This document shows, piece after piece, positions 45,207-58,305 of a stretch of 64,000 nt of DNA. Below the pieces are notes generated by a model that saw only the letters and a list, made by a program, of their open reading frames with translations, made no database searches and had not been told where the DNA came from. Within the stretch, counting starts at the first letter, position 1, and every line of letters begins with the position of its first letter. Both the position numbers and the translations under genes were made by a program. The DNA is from Bacteroidota bacterium. Its GTDB lineage: Bacteria > Bacteroidota > Bacteroidia > Bacteroidales > DTGW01. The stretch spans positions 1 to 64,000 of the forward strand of contig JAKPGM010000046.1 of the NCBI GenBank assembly GCA_029550865.1, read 5' to 3'.

Positions 45207-46079
45207 ATGGGACTTAAAATTATAGTATTAGCGAAGCAGGTTCCGGATACGCGCAATGTAGGCAAGGATGCAATGAAAGCCGATGGGACAGTCAACAGGG
45301 CTGCATTGCCTGCTATTTTTAATCCCGAAGATTTAAATGCGCTGGAACAGGCATTACGTTTAAAAGATCAGATTCCTGGTACAACTGTTACGTTGCTCAC
45401 CATGGGGCCCGTTAGAGCGGCAGAAATTTTGCGCGAAGGTTTATTCCGTGGTGCCGACGATGGTATTTTGCTTACCGACCGGGCATTTGCTGGGTCGGAT
45501 ACCCTGGCCACTTCTTATGCGCTTTCGTGTGCCATTCGAAAGATTGGTAAGTTCGATTTAATCTTTGCGGGTCGTCAGGCTATTGATGGCGATACGGCTC
45601 AGGTAGGTCCCCAGGTAGCCGAAAAGCTCGGCATACCTCAAATTACCTACGCTGAAGATGTTCTGTTTGTTAAAGATGGAGCAATCCGCGTTAAACGCCG
45701 TCTCGAAAGGGGAGTAGAAATTGTTGAGGGTAAACTTCCCATATTGGTTACCGTCAATGGGTCAGCTCCCGCATGCCGTCCCAGAAATGCCAGGTTGCTA
45801 ATGAAATACAAACACGCTACTACCATTAGCGAACGGGCTGAAAAATCGGAAGATTACATGGCACTAATCAACGAAAAACCCTATCTGAACATAAAAGAAT
45901 GGAGTGTTAACGATATCGAATGCGATCGCGAACAGTTAGGTCTAAGCGGTTCGCCAACCAAGGTTAAAAAGATCGAAAACATTGTTTTCCAGGTCAAAGA
46001 AGCTAAAAGACTTACCGACAGCGATTCCGATATCAATCAGCTGATGAAAGAGTTGATTGAAAATCATACCATCGGATGA
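45207..46079 (+). CDS. etfB: Electron transfer flavoprotein, beta subunit
   Basis: From the ATG at 45207 the 290-residue product begins MGLKIIVLAKQVPDTRNV. It has NPEDLNALEQALRLKD, the pocket segments SDTLATSYALSCAI and GRQAIDGDTAQVGPQVAEKLGIPQITYAEDV, and a C-terminal arm. ETF beta holds AMP or a second FAD and contacts the dehydrogenase. The longer open frame upstream of 45207 adds 17 unlikely residues. etfA and an acyl-CoA dehydrogenase follow on the same strand. Confidence 0.94.
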   Translation: MGLKIIVLAKQVPDTRNVGKDAMKADGTVNRAALPAIFNPEDLNALEQALRLKDQIPGTTVTLLTMGPVRAAEILREGLFRGADDGILLTDRAFAGSDTLATSYALSCAIRKIGKFDLIFAGRQAIDGDTAQVGPQVAEKLGIPQITYAEDVLFVKDGAIRVKRRLERGVEIVEGKLPILVTVNGSAPACRPRNARLLMKYKHATTISERAEKSEDYMALINEKPYLNIKEWSVNDIECDREQLGLSGSPTKVKKIENIVFQVKEAKRLTDSDSDINQLMKELIENHTIG

Positions 46080-46107
46080 CATTCGTTTAATGAAAAAATT
46101 TGAAAAC

Positions 46108-47127
46108 ATGAATAACATAATAGTTTTTTGTGAAATAGAGGATGGGAAGGTCCAGGATGTGAGCCTGGAACTCTTGACAAAGGGGCGTAAGCTTGCCAAC
46201 GAGTTAAATTGTAAGCTGGAAGCATTGGCAATAGGCTACAAATTGGAAGGAATAGAAAAGCAAATATTTCCGTATGGTGTCGATACGCTTTATGTGGTAG
46301 ATGATGCTGCGCTGGAGCATTATCTTACATTACCATACACCTCGATAACGGTTAAGCTCTTTGAAGAACAAAAACCTCAAATAGCTTTGATGGGGGCAAC
46401 CACGGTAGGCCGAGACCTGGGTCCGAGGGTTTCGTCGGCCTTGCATAGTGGTCTAACTGCCGACTGTACCGAATTGGAAATAGGTTCGCATACCGAAACA
46501 AAAACCAATAAAACCTACGACAAGCTCCTTTACCAGATTCGTCCGGCTTTTGGTGGAAACATCATCGCTACCATCATCAACCCCGATTGTCGTCCGCAAA
46601 TGGCAACCGTTCGCGAAGGGGTGATGAAAAAGGAAATAGTTGATCCTAACTATAAAGGGCAGATTGTCAAGCTCGAGGCTAAAAAATATGTTAACGATAC
46701 CGACTTTGCTGTGCGTATCATTGAACGTCAGATGGAAAAGTCGAAGGTTAACATTAAAAATGCTTCCATCATTGTGGCTGGGGGATACGGTGTTGGTTCA
46801 AAAGAAAATTTCCAGCTTCTTTTCGAATTGGCCGAAGTACTTGGTGCTGAAGTGGGTGCCTCTCGTGCAGCTGTCGATGCTGGCTTTGCTGAACACGACC
46901 GTCAGATTGGTCAAACCGGCGTGACCGTGCGTCCTAAACTGTATATCGCCTGCGGTATATCTGGACAAATTCAGCATATTGCCGGTATGCAGGAATCGAG
47001 CATGATTATTTCCATCAACAGCGACCCCTATGCACCAATTAATAAAATTGCCGATTACGTCATTACGGGAAATGTTGAGGATGTAATCCCTAAAATGATC
47101 AAATACTATAAGCAAAATACAAAATAG
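46108..47127 (+). CDS. etfA: Electron transfer flavoprotein, alpha subunit
   Basis: From the ATG at 46108 the 339-residue product begins MNNIIVFCEIEDGKVQDVSL, the usual start in Bacteroidota; an ATG at 46090 is a minor alternative. The FAD site is in the C-terminal half: VAGGYGVGSKENF, GASRAAVDAGFAEHDRQIGQTGVTVRP, and ACGISGQIQHIAGMQ plus SINSDPYAPINKIADYVI. It passes electrons from acyl-CoA dehydrogenase. It is 28 bases after etfB, in one operon. Confidence 0.94.
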   Translation: MNNIIVFCEIEDGKVQDVSLELLTKGRKLANELNCKLEALAIGYKLEGIEKQIFPYGVDTLYVVDDAALEHYLTLPYTSITVKLFEEQKPQIALMGATTVGRDLGPRVSSALHSGLTADCTELEIGSHTETKTNKTYDKLLYQIRPAFGGNIIATIINPDCRPQMATVREGVMKKEIVDPNYKGQIVKLEAKKYVNDTDFAVRIIERQMEKSKVNIKNASIIVAGGYGVGSKENFQLLFELAEVLGAEVGASRAAVDAGFAEHDRQIGQTGVTVRPKLYIACGISGQIQHIAGMQESSMIISINSDPYAPINKIADYVITGNVEDVIPKMIKYYKQNTK

Positions 47128-47160
47128 CTACATTTTGTCAATTCATTAAAGCAGAAAATT

Positions 47161-48867
47161 ATGGGCAACTTTTATACCGATAATCCCGATCTGAAATTTC
47201 AGTTGCAACATCCCTTAATGAAGCGGATCGTTGAACTAAAAGAAAGAAATTTTACAGAAAAAAATAAATATGACTATGCCCCTCAGGATTTTGAGGATGC
47301 CATGGACAGTTACGACAAGGTATTGGAAATTGTAGGCGAAATATGTGCAGATATTGTGGCACCCAATGCTGAGTCGGTCGACCACGAAGGTCCGAAACTT
47401 GAGAATGGAAGGGTAAAATACGCTTCGGGTACTCAGGTTAATCTGGAGGCACTGAAACAGGCTGGCTTGATGGGTATGTCGTTGCCACGCCGTTTTGGTG
47501 GGCTTAATTTTCCCATTGTTCCATACATTATGGCGGCCGACATTGTATCGCGTGCCGATGCGAGCTTTGTGAATATCTGGGGACTTCAGGATTGTGCCGA
47601 AACAATCAATGAATTTGCCACAGAGGAACAAAAGATGCGATATCTTCCCCGCGTGTGTGAGGGGGCTACCATGGCCATGGACCTTACCGAACCCGATGCA
47701 GGTAGCGACCTACAGGCAGTAATGTTAAAAGCTACTTACGACGAAAAAACCAATCAATGGTATCTCAATGGCGTAAAACGTTTCATTACCAATGGTGATG
47801 GTGATATTGCGCTTGTATTGGCGCGCTCGGAGGAGGGCACTACCGATGGGCGTGGTCTGTCTATGTTTATTTACGACCGTCGTAATGGGGGCATAACTGT
47901 ACGCCGCATCGAAAATAAGATGGGGATTAAGGGATCGCCAACCTGTGAGCTGGTATTTAAGAATGCTCCTGCTGAACTCTGCGGCCAACGACGTTTAGGG
48001 CTCATTAAATATGTTATGGCCCTGATGAATGGCGCAAGGTTAGGTATTGCGGCTCAGTCGGTTGGTATTAGCGAAGCAGCATATCGCGAAGCACTGAATT
48101 ATGCACGCGAACGTCAGCAGTTTGGCAAACCCATTATTGAGTTTCCGGCTATATACGAGATGCTTTCGGTAATGAAAGCCAAGCTCGATGCCTCAAGAGC
48201 TCTTTTGTACGAAACCGCTCGTTACGTAGATATCTATAAAACGCTTACCCATATCTCCGAGGAACGCGAGCTTACTAAGGAGGAAAAAGAGGAACTGAAA
48301 AAATACCAGAAATGGGCTGACTTATTCACTCCGCTGGCAAAGGGTATTGCCTCCGAATTTTGTAATCAGAATGCCTACGATGCTGTACAGATACATGGTG
48401 GTTCGGGCTTTATGAAAGATTATCCAGTGGAACGGATTTATCGCGATGCCCGAATAACCTCGATATACGAGGGTACTACCCAGCTGCAGGTGGTTGCTGC
48501 GATCAGGGGCGTGACTACAGGGGCTTATCTGGCTCGTATCAAAGAATTCGAAGCAACGGAAATCAAACCCGAGCTCGAAACTTACCGCCGTATCCTGGTT
48601 GCCATGACTCAGGCTTACGAGGAGGCTGTAAAAAAAGTAGTTGATGCCAATAATAACGAATTTGTCGATTTTCACGCCCGCCGTCTGGTGGAAATGGCAG
48701 GATTTATCATCATGGGTTACCTACTACTCATGGATACCAACCGCGATCATAATTACTGGAAAACGCTGGAGGTATACCTGAAATTTGCTCGTTCACAAAA
48801 TGAACAACGTGCCGAATTTATCAGGTATTCCAACGTCAATGACCTCGGAAAGTTTAAGGTTGTATAA
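47161..48867 (+). CDS. Acyl-CoA dehydrogenase
   Basis: The 568-residue FAD enzyme has AMDLTEPDAGSDLQAV (about 180-195), RFITNGDGDIALVLARSEEG, KMGIKGSPTCEL, RQQFGKPIIEFPAIYEML, NAYDAVQIHGGSGFMKDYPVERIYRDARI and IYEGTTQLQ, in which the Glu is the catalytic base typical of short-chain dehydrogenases. The C-terminal 120 residues extend beyond the simple ACAD fold. It lies 33 bases after etfA, so the three form an etfB-etfA-acd unit for acyl-CoA oxidation or, in anaerobes, crotonyl-CoA reduction. A terminator follows. Confidence 0.92.
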   Translation: MGNFYTDNPDLKFQLQHPLMKRIVELKERNFTEKNKYDYAPQDFEDAMDSYDKVLEIVGEICADIVAPNAESVDHEGPKLENGRVKYASGTQVNLEALKQAGLMGMSLPRRFGGLNFPIVPYIMAADIVSRADASFVNIWGLQDCAETINEFATEEQKMRYLPRVCEGATMAMDLTEPDAGSDLQAVMLKATYDEKTNQWYLNGVKRFITNGDGDIALVLARSEEGTTDGRGLSMFIYDRRNGGITVRRIENKMGIKGSPTCELVFKNAPAELCGQRRLGLIKYVMALMNGARLGIAAQSVGISEAAYREALNYARERQQFGKPIIEFPAIYEMLSVMKAKLDASRALLYETARYVDIYKTLTHISEERELTKEEKEELKKYQKWADLFTPLAKGIASEFCNQNAYDAVQIHGGSGFMKDYPVERIYRDARITSIYEGTTQLQVVAAIRGVTTGAYLARIKEFEATEIKPELETYRRILVAMTQAYEEAVKKVVDANNNEFVDFHARRLVEMAGFIIMGYLLLMDTNRDHNYWKTLEVYLKFARSQNEQRAEFIRYSNVNDLGKFKVV

Positions 48868-48891
48868 TACCTTGGTAATAAAGCTATTGAT

Positions 48892-48927
48892 AGCTCCAGC
48901 TAAAAAAATTGGCTGGAGCTTTTTTTT
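48892..48927 (+). terminator. Intrinsic terminator of the etfB-etfA-acd operon
   Basis: The arms agctccagc (48892-48900) and gctggagct (48912-48920) form a 9-bp stem followed by a run of T. Confidence 0.9.
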
Positions 48928-48961
48928 GTGCTACATTTGAGCAAAAAGCAGGTACTGGAAA

Positions 48962-50209
48962 ATGCGTGGTATTAAACCTCTTTTGCTTGAAAATATTCGC
49001 GTTGCAGTCCGATCCATTCGGGCAAATGCCATAAGAAGCACGCTGACTATTTTCATTATTGCCTTTGGTATAATGGCTTTAGTGGGTATTCTTATGGCTA
49101 TTGATGCTATTAAAAGCACGCTAACCCGCGAGTTTTCCCTTATGGGTGCCAATAGTTTTGCAATTGTTCGGCGCGATATGCAGGTACAGCAGGTGGGTCG
49201 TCAGCAACGAAAAATTAATGATCCCAATATCACGTATCAACAGGCACGCTCATTTAAGGAACGATTTACTTTTCCAGCTATTGTTTCTATTTCGGCACAT
49301 GTGTCGGGGATGACTACGATAAAATTTGGTTCCCAAAAAACCAATCCTAATGTTGATGTTTGGGGGGTAGATGAGAATGATGTTCTTACTTCGGGCAGAG
49401 AGATTGAAAAGGGAAGAAATTTTACTTCCGACGAGATTGCAACAGCCAAACATGTGACCATTATTGGCGCTGAGGTAGCCCGAAAACTTTTTAAAACGAA
49501 CATTGACCCTGTGGGACAATATATTAACATCGCCAATGGCAAATATCGTGTCATTGGTGTTTTTAAGGAAAAAGGTTCGAGTTTTGGGGGATGGGACCGT
49601 ATTTGTCTCATACCCATCACCAATGCCCGTCAATATTTTCCTACGCCCGATCAATCGTACCGCATCAGTATCAAACCTTACGATCCGCAACTATACGAAA
49701 TAGCTATGCAGGAGGCAGAAGGCCTATTTCGTATCATTCGTAGGCTTAAACCCTTTGAGGAAAGCGATTTTGCCTTGCAGGCAAGTAATTCGTTATCGCA
49801 GATGCTCATCAACAACATTCGATTGGTTACCCTTGCAGCAACGCTCATTGGAATTATTACCCTTTTTGGGGCAGCTATAGGGCTTATGAATATCATGTTG
49901 GTATCGGTAACCGAGCGCACTACCGAAATCGGTATTCGTAAAGCTATTGGGGCAAGAGCTTCGACGATCCTTCAACAATTTCTTATCGAAGCTATCCTCA
50001 TCGGACAGCTGGGGGGTGTCGTTGGAATATTGTTAGGCATTGGCATTGGCAATATGGTTTCGTTGATTATGGGGGGGAAGTTTATCATTCCCTGGCTCTG
50101 GATAGGAATGGGTGTGTTACTATGTATGCTGGTAAGTTTGGTATCGGGTTTTGTGCCTGCACGTAAGGCTGCGCGTGTCGACCCTATTGTTTCGTTGCGT
50201 TATGAGTAA
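48962..50209 (+). CDS. MacB-like ABC transporter permease (FtsX fold)
   Basis: The 415-residue protein has one N-terminal helix (about 23-45), a large periplasmic domain (about 50-280) and three C-terminal helices (about 280-405) with VSVTERTTEIGIRKAIGARASTI, the FtsX-domain signature. This is the MacB/LolE type of mechanotransmission permease. No ATP-binding partner gene is adjacent, so the ATPase must be elsewhere. It follows the terminator after the acyl-CoA dehydrogenase and precedes the SiaC-like gene after 121 bases. Confidence 0.88.
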   Translation: MRGIKPLLLENIRVAVRSIRANAIRSTLTIFIIAFGIMALVGILMAIDAIKSTLTREFSLMGANSFAIVRRDMQVQQVGRQQRKINDPNITYQQARSFKERFTFPAIVSISAHVSGMTTIKFGSQKTNPNVDVWGVDENDVLTSGREIEKGRNFTSDEIATAKHVTIIGAEVARKLFKTNIDPVGQYINIANGKYRVIGVFKEKGSSFGGWDRICLIPITNARQYFPTPDQSYRISIKPYDPQLYEIAMQEAEGLFRIIRRLKPFEESDFALQASNSLSQMLINNIRLVTLAATLIGIITLFGAAIGLMNIMLVSVTERTTEIGIRKAIGARASTILQQFLIEAILIGQLGGVVGILLGIGIGNMVSLIMGGKFIIPWLWIGMGVLLCMLVSLVSGFVPARKAARVDPIVSLRYE

Positions 50210-50301
50210 GCTATTGACTAATATATCATACATATATCCTGGAACTTGCATAATTCCAAATACTTAAATTACTTTTTTCTATGCATTTTTAATAAATTTT
50301 C

Positions 50302-50309
50302 TATATTTG
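50302..50309 (+). promoter_or_regulatory. Candidate -7 box of the SiaC-like gene
   Basis: TATATTTG fits TAnnTTTG and lies 21 bases before the ATG at 50331. No -33 box at the standard distance is seen. Confidence 0.35.
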
Positions 50310-50330
50310 TAACAACCTAACTTTTTAATC

Positions 50331-54170
<3,840 letters not shown>

Positions 54171-54303
54171 AAGCTTGCTTAGCTATGGTATTTACGCTGA
54201 TAAATGCGGTAATTGTCGTAATTTCTTAATTTTGACGAATCGCATAATTTCAAAATCAGCAATTTTAAAACTGTCTTTTATTTTTGTTTACAGCATTATT
54301 TGT

Positions 54304-55011
54304 CTACGGATTTTCCTCATCTGCTTTAAGGATATACCCCATTCCCACTCGTGTATGAATTAAGCGTTTGGGGAAACCAGTATCAATTTTTTTGCGCAGA
54401 AAATTGATGTACACATCCACGACATTGGTACCGGTATCAAAATCGATACCCCATATTTTTTCTGTAAGTTCAAGACGAGATACGACCTTTCCTTCGTTGA
54501 GCGCTAAATATTCGAGCAGTGCATATTCTTTGGCTGTGAGTTCTACTTTCTTTCCTGCCCGTGTGGCAGTTTTAGCGTTACGGTCGATGACAAGGTCGGC
54601 AATTTGAATTGTTGTTTCAGGTTCTTTATTGCTTCGTTGAACCGTTCGTTTTAACAGTGCTCGAATTCTTACCAGTAGTTCTTCAAATTCGAAAGGTTTC
54701 AACAGGTAGTCGTCGGTGCCATAATCGAATCCTTTTACTTTATCTTCGAGGCTTCCCAATGCAGTGAGCATGAGAATGGGCACCTGATTGTTGGTTTTAC
54801 GAATGGCATGGCAAACCTCAAAGCCATCCATCAGGGGAAGCTTGATATCCAGAATAATCAAATCATAATGTTCTTTGATAGCCATTTCTTTCCCTGATAA
54901 TCCGTCGTAGGCTAAATCAACTTTGAAGTTATGCTCTTCGAGTCCCTTCTGAATGAATGCAGCAACCTTTTTTTCGTCTTCAATGATGAGAATTCGTGCA
55001 ACTTCTTCCAT
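54304..55011 (-). CDS. OmpR-family response regulator
   Basis: From the ATG at 55011 the 235-residue product begins MEEVARILIIEDEKKVAAFI. The receiver has the phospho-Asp in DLIILDIKLPLMDG (about 53), Thr in LTALGSLEDK and Lys in DYLLKPFEF; the C-terminal OmpR-type winged helix follows (TAKEYALLEYLALNEGKVV, VDVYINFLRKKID). It is upstream of the histidine kinase on the same strand and diverges from ilvC. The open frame before 55011 adds 12 unlikely residues. Confidence 0.93.
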   Translation of the reverse strand: MEEVARILIIEDEKKVAAFIQKGLEEHNFKVDLAYDGLSGKEMAIKEHYDLIILDIKLPLMDGFEVCHAIRKTNNQVPILMLTALGSLEDKVKGFDYGTDDYLLKPFEFEELLVRIRALLKRTVQRSNKEPETTIQIADLVIDRNAKTATRAGKKVELTAKEYALLEYLALNEGKVVSRLELTEKIWGIDFDTGTNVVDVYINFLRKKIDTGFPKRLIHTRVGMGYILKADEENP

Positions 55012-55093
55012 GATTTTCTCTTGGCTAAAACACACAAATTTAATCATAATGTTGTAGATTAAGAATGTAGCATGTTGGATATGAAAAAAAAAT

Positions 55094-55101
55094 TATCTTT
55101 G
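55094..55101 (+). promoter_or_regulatory. Candidate -7 box of ilvC
   Basis: TATCTTTG fits TAnnTTTG and lies about 62 bases before the ilvC ATG at 55164. A G-T-T-G near 55074 could be a weak -33 element, but the spacing is short. No leader-peptide or T-box structure was recognised. Confidence 0.35.
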
Positions 55102-55163
55102 TGTCGCAAAAGAAGAAAAGAACAATAAGTTCGTTTAAACTATTAATTATCAAATTAATACAC

Positions 55164-56210
55164 ATGGCAAAAATTAATTTTGGTGGGGTTATAGAAGAAG
55201 TAGTAACCCGCGAAGAGTTTCCCTTAAGCAAGGCACTGGAGGTTTTGAAAAACGAAACCATAGCTGTTATCGGCTATGGAGTTCAGGGCCCTGCGCAGTC
55301 GCTTAACATGCGCGACAATGGTTTTAATGTGATTGTAGGACAGGCTCCCGAATTTAAGGCCGATTGGGATAAGGCAGTCAACGACGGATGGGTGCCAGGT
55401 AAAACCCTTTTCCCTATAGAGGAGGCTGCTGCTAAAGGAACAATCATTCAGTATCTGGTTTCGGATGCAGCTCAGCGTGCCCTGTGGCCTGTTATTAAGC
55501 CGCATCTGACGAAAGGCAAAGCTTTGTATTTTTCACACGGTTTCTCCATTACCTATAAAGACCAAACCGGTGTTATTCCTCCTGCCGATATCGATGTTAT
55601 TCTGGTAGCTCCCAAAGGGTCGGGGACCAGCGTTCGTCGTAACTTCCTGGCAGGCTCGGGAATTAATAGCAGTTATGCTGTATTTCAAGATGCTACTGGT
55701 AGAGCCCTCGAACGTACCCTTGCACTGGGTATTGCTATTGGTTCGGGATATCTTTTCCCTACAACCTTTGAAAAAGAAGTGTACAGCGATCTTACCGGCG
55801 AACGTGGTGTATTGATGGGCGCCCTGGCTGGTATTATGGATGCACAGTACGAAGTGCTCCGTAAGAATGGGCACAGTCCTTCCGAAGCATTCAACGAAAC
55901 TGTCGAAGAACTTACCCAGAGCCTCATTCGACTGGTAGACGAAAAGGGAATGGACTGGATGTATGCTAACTGTTCGGCAACCGCTCAGCGTGGTGCGCTC
56001 GACTGGCGTCCGCGATTCAAAGAGGCCGTTATGCCCGTCTTTGAAGAACTCTATCAGCGCGTTAAAGATGGCCGTGAATGTAAACGTGTACTCGAAGCTA
56101 CCAGCGGTCCTAATTACAAAGAACAGCTCGAAAAAGAACTCAAAGAACTTCGCGAAAGCGAAATTTGGGCTACGGGCGCCGAAGTGCGTAAGTTGCGTCC
56201 TAAAGTATAA
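55164..56210 (+). CDS. ilvC: Ketol-acid reductoisomerase
   Basis: The ATG at 55164 gives the 348-residue short form, starting MAKINFGGVIEEVVTREEF. It shows the nucleotide loop AVIGYGVQGPAQSLNMRDNG, VILVAPKGSGTSVRRNF and the Mg2+-binding region SDLTGERGVLMGALAGIMDAQYE with FNETVEELTQSLIRLVDEKGMDWMY following. It makes 2,3-dihydroxyisovalerate in valine, leucine and isoleucine synthesis. It is alone, without ilvB, ilvN or ilvD in the window, and ends at a strong terminator. Confidence 0.96.
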   Translation: MAKINFGGVIEEVVTREEFPLSKALEVLKNETIAVIGYGVQGPAQSLNMRDNGFNVIVGQAPEFKADWDKAVNDGWVPGKTLFPIEEAAAKGTIIQYLVSDAAQRALWPVIKPHLTKGKALYFSHGFSITYKDQTGVIPPADIDVILVAPKGSGTSVRRNFLAGSGINSSYAVFQDATGRALERTLALGIAIGSGYLFPTTFEKEVYSDLTGERGVLMGALAGIMDAQYEVLRKNGHSPSEAFNETVEELTQSLIRLVDEKGMDWMYANCSATAQRGALDWRPRFKEAVMPVFEELYQRVKDGRECKRVLEATSGPNYKEQLEKELKELRESEIWATGAEVRKLRPKV

Positions 56211-56241
56211 AAGCACATTACCTGATCTGAGTATTACAATA

Positions 56242-56271
56242 AAAAAGCTGCCTCCAAAAAGGCAGCTTTTT
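56242..56271 (+). terminator. Intrinsic terminator of ilvC
   Basis: The arms aaaaagctgcc (56242-56252) and ggcagcttttt (56261-56271) form an 11-bp stem with an 8-base loop; the 3' arm contains the T-run. Confidence 0.9.
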
Positions 56272-57024
56272 GCGTTTAACTACTAACCAATTAAACCCTC
56301 ATAAGGCCTGTGGGCACGATTGGCTAACCTAAATTTTTGCATTTAAAGTTACAGTTTTATACAAATGTTTTATGCAAAAATTATATGACATTTTGTTTAC
56401 GTAATGGGTATCAAATGTTAAAGGCTACTGTAGCTTGCTCAGATAAATGAATCCAAACAGGCTTTGATAAAATAGCATCTTAATGATTTTTGTGCCCCGA
56501 AATATTACGGATAATCAAGGATAAATCAGTGTGAATCCGTTTTGTCCGCGTAGTCAGTGTGCCATTAAAAAAAGAACACGTATAACACCGATGCAACGGT
56601 TAATCACAATTAGTGTAAATCATTGTTAATCAGTCATATCCGTGTGCTATTTTTAAACATGATTACAACAGACGGTAGATTTAACCGCAACGCAAGGAGT
56701 ATTTTTTCAGTGGGTTTTTAAAAAAGCATCCTGCTCATGGGGAATAATCAATAAAAAAAGACTGACAAAAACAGCCTTAATGACTAATCGTCAGAAAAAT
56801 AGCCTGAATTTTGTCCATTTCGCATCAAAAAAAGATATTTTTGAAATGTGCCACTGAAAAGCGCTTTCGTCCAAATGTTGAAATTATTTTGGCTACATTT
56901 CGTCGGTATTATGGAATCTTTTTCTAAATTTACCCATGCAGCAATGCATAAGCAATCGGAAGATCTCTGAAAGGAACATGCATCCAAAAAAAATGATTGA
57001 TACTTATTCAAGATATGCACTGTG
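56272..57024. other. Long intergenic gap before the DUF2851 gene
   Basis: About 750 bases hold no gene I can support. The central part (56505-56695) is a mosaic of short direct repeats, listed separately. The right part (56700-57024) is A/T-rich; a 78-codon frame on the minus strand there has no features and is not called. The leader of the DUF2851 gene should lie just before 57025. Confidence 0.5.
56505..56695. repeat. Mosaic of short degenerate direct repeats
   Basis: The plus strand repeats blocks such as aatcagtgtgaatccgt (56524-56540), aatcattgttaatcagt and atatccgtgtgc (about 56618-56647), with related ggataa/gtgtaa words and an accgcaacgcaagg tract near 56683-56696. Such aatcagtg/aatccgtg mosaics occur in intergenic DNA of some sediment and gut bacteria. 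No open frame is present. Confidence 0.5.
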
Positions 57025-58305
57025 ATGTCGGAAGAATTTTTGTACTACATATGGCAACATCATTTGTTCGACCAGCAAGTGTATACCTTGCGTGATGGCG
57101 AACGAATGGAGATAGTCTCTCCTGGAATGCGAAATGTGGATGAAGGTCCTGATTTTTACAATACGCGTGTTAAAATTGGCGGCACCCTTTGGGTTGGTAA
57201 TTGCGAAATTCACGTATTTAGTTCCGACTGGTACAAGCACGAGCATCATCTTAATCCATTGTTCGATAACGTAATTCTCCATGTAGTTTACAAAAACGAT
57301 CAACCGACAGTTAACTCAAAGGGTATTGAGGTACCTACCATAGAACTATCGTTTGATGTTGAATTGTTGAAAATTTATCAGCACTACAATTCAATACAAT
57401 CTGATATACGATGTAAGGATTACCTGAGGAAAGTAGAACCAGTTTACATTACCTCCCTTTTATCGAAAGTTATTGCCGAACGTTTGATTGAACGAGCTCA
57501 ATTGATACGACGGATATTGGATTCCAATCATAACGACTGGGAGTCGTGCGCGATGATATGGTTGGGTAAAGCCTTTGGATTTAAGGTTAACGAAACACCA
57601 TTTGAAATGCTGATGCGTTCTGTACCGATGCCTGTACTGCAACGAACAGCATATCAATTACCTGCACTTGAAGCACTTTTGCTTGGGCAGGCAGGTTTAT
57701 TGCACGAAAATTTTCAGGAAGAATATCCGCAGCAATTGTACAGAGAATATAATTTTTTAAGGAAAAAGTATAACCTAACCCCCATGGACGGGCACATATG
57801 GAAAAAGATGCGGATTCGGCCTGCTAATTTTCCAGCTGTACGTGTTGCACAGCTGGCAGCATTTATTCACAAGCATCCTGCCTTTTTTCAGCAATTACTC
57901 GAAATTAAAACAAGCAAGGAAGTATTCAGTTTTTTCAATGTTACTGCTTCTGCCTATTGGGACAATCATTACCAGTTCGATGTACTTTCGAAACATTTTC
58001 CCAAAAAGCTTTCGCGTTCCAGTGTTTTGTTACTGACCATTAATACCCTTGTACCGCTTATGTTTGCCTATGGGCACGAAAAAGATAAGGACGAATTCCG
58101 GGAGCAAGCTATACGAATTCTGGAAGAAATGGAAGCCGAGCAAAATACAATTATTCAAAAATGGACAACGTATGGTTTGGTGCCCCGAAATGCTTCTGAA
58201 AGTCAGGCATTACTACAGCTGTACCATAAACATTGTTTGTTACATCGTTGTTTGCAATGTGAAGTGTTTAACCAAATTATGACGAAAAAGCTCTATGCGT
58301 TTTAG
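57025..58305 (+). CDS. DUF2851 family protein
   Basis: The 426-residue product from the ATG at 57025 begins MSEEFLYYIWQHHLFD; a GTG one codon earlier is a minor alternative. The N-terminal segment VSPGMRNVDEGPDFYNTRVKI and GNCEIHVFSSDWYKHEHHLN (about 30-75) are strong family signs. The family is almost confined to Bacteroidota and has no assigned function. The conserved acidic, His-rich N-terminus hints at a nuclease-like fold, which is my inference. Its 3' end overlaps the K+ channel gene by 11 bases. Confidence 0.88.
   Translation: MSEEFLYYIWQHHLFDQQVYTLRDGERMEIVSPGMRNVDEGPDFYNTRVKIGGTLWVGNCEIHVFSSDWYKHEHHLNPLFDNVILHVVYKNDQPTVNSKGIEVPTIELSFDVELLKIYQHYNSIQSDIRCKDYLRKVEPVYITSLLSKVIAERLIERAQLIRRILDSNHNDWESCAMIWLGKAFGFKVNETPFEMLMRSVPMPVLQRTAYQLPALEALLLGQAGLLHENFQEEYPQQLYREYNFLRKKYNLTPMDGHIWKKMRIRPANFPAVRVAQLAAFIHKHPAFFQQLLEIKTSKEVFSFFNVTASAYWDNHYQFDVLSKHFPKKLSRSSVLLLTINTLVPLMFAYGHEKDKDEFREQAIRILEEMEAEQNTIIQKWTTYGLVPRNASESQALLQLYHKHCLLHRCLQCEVFNQIMTKKLYAF

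Noticed and set aside
55533-56216. 227-codon frame antisense to ilvC
   Set aside because: It runs opposite to a fully conserved enzyme and has no recognisable domain.
56784-57020. 78-codon frame on the minus strand before the DUF2851 gene
   Set aside because: No family, no promoter box and A/T-rich composition; chance frame is more likely.
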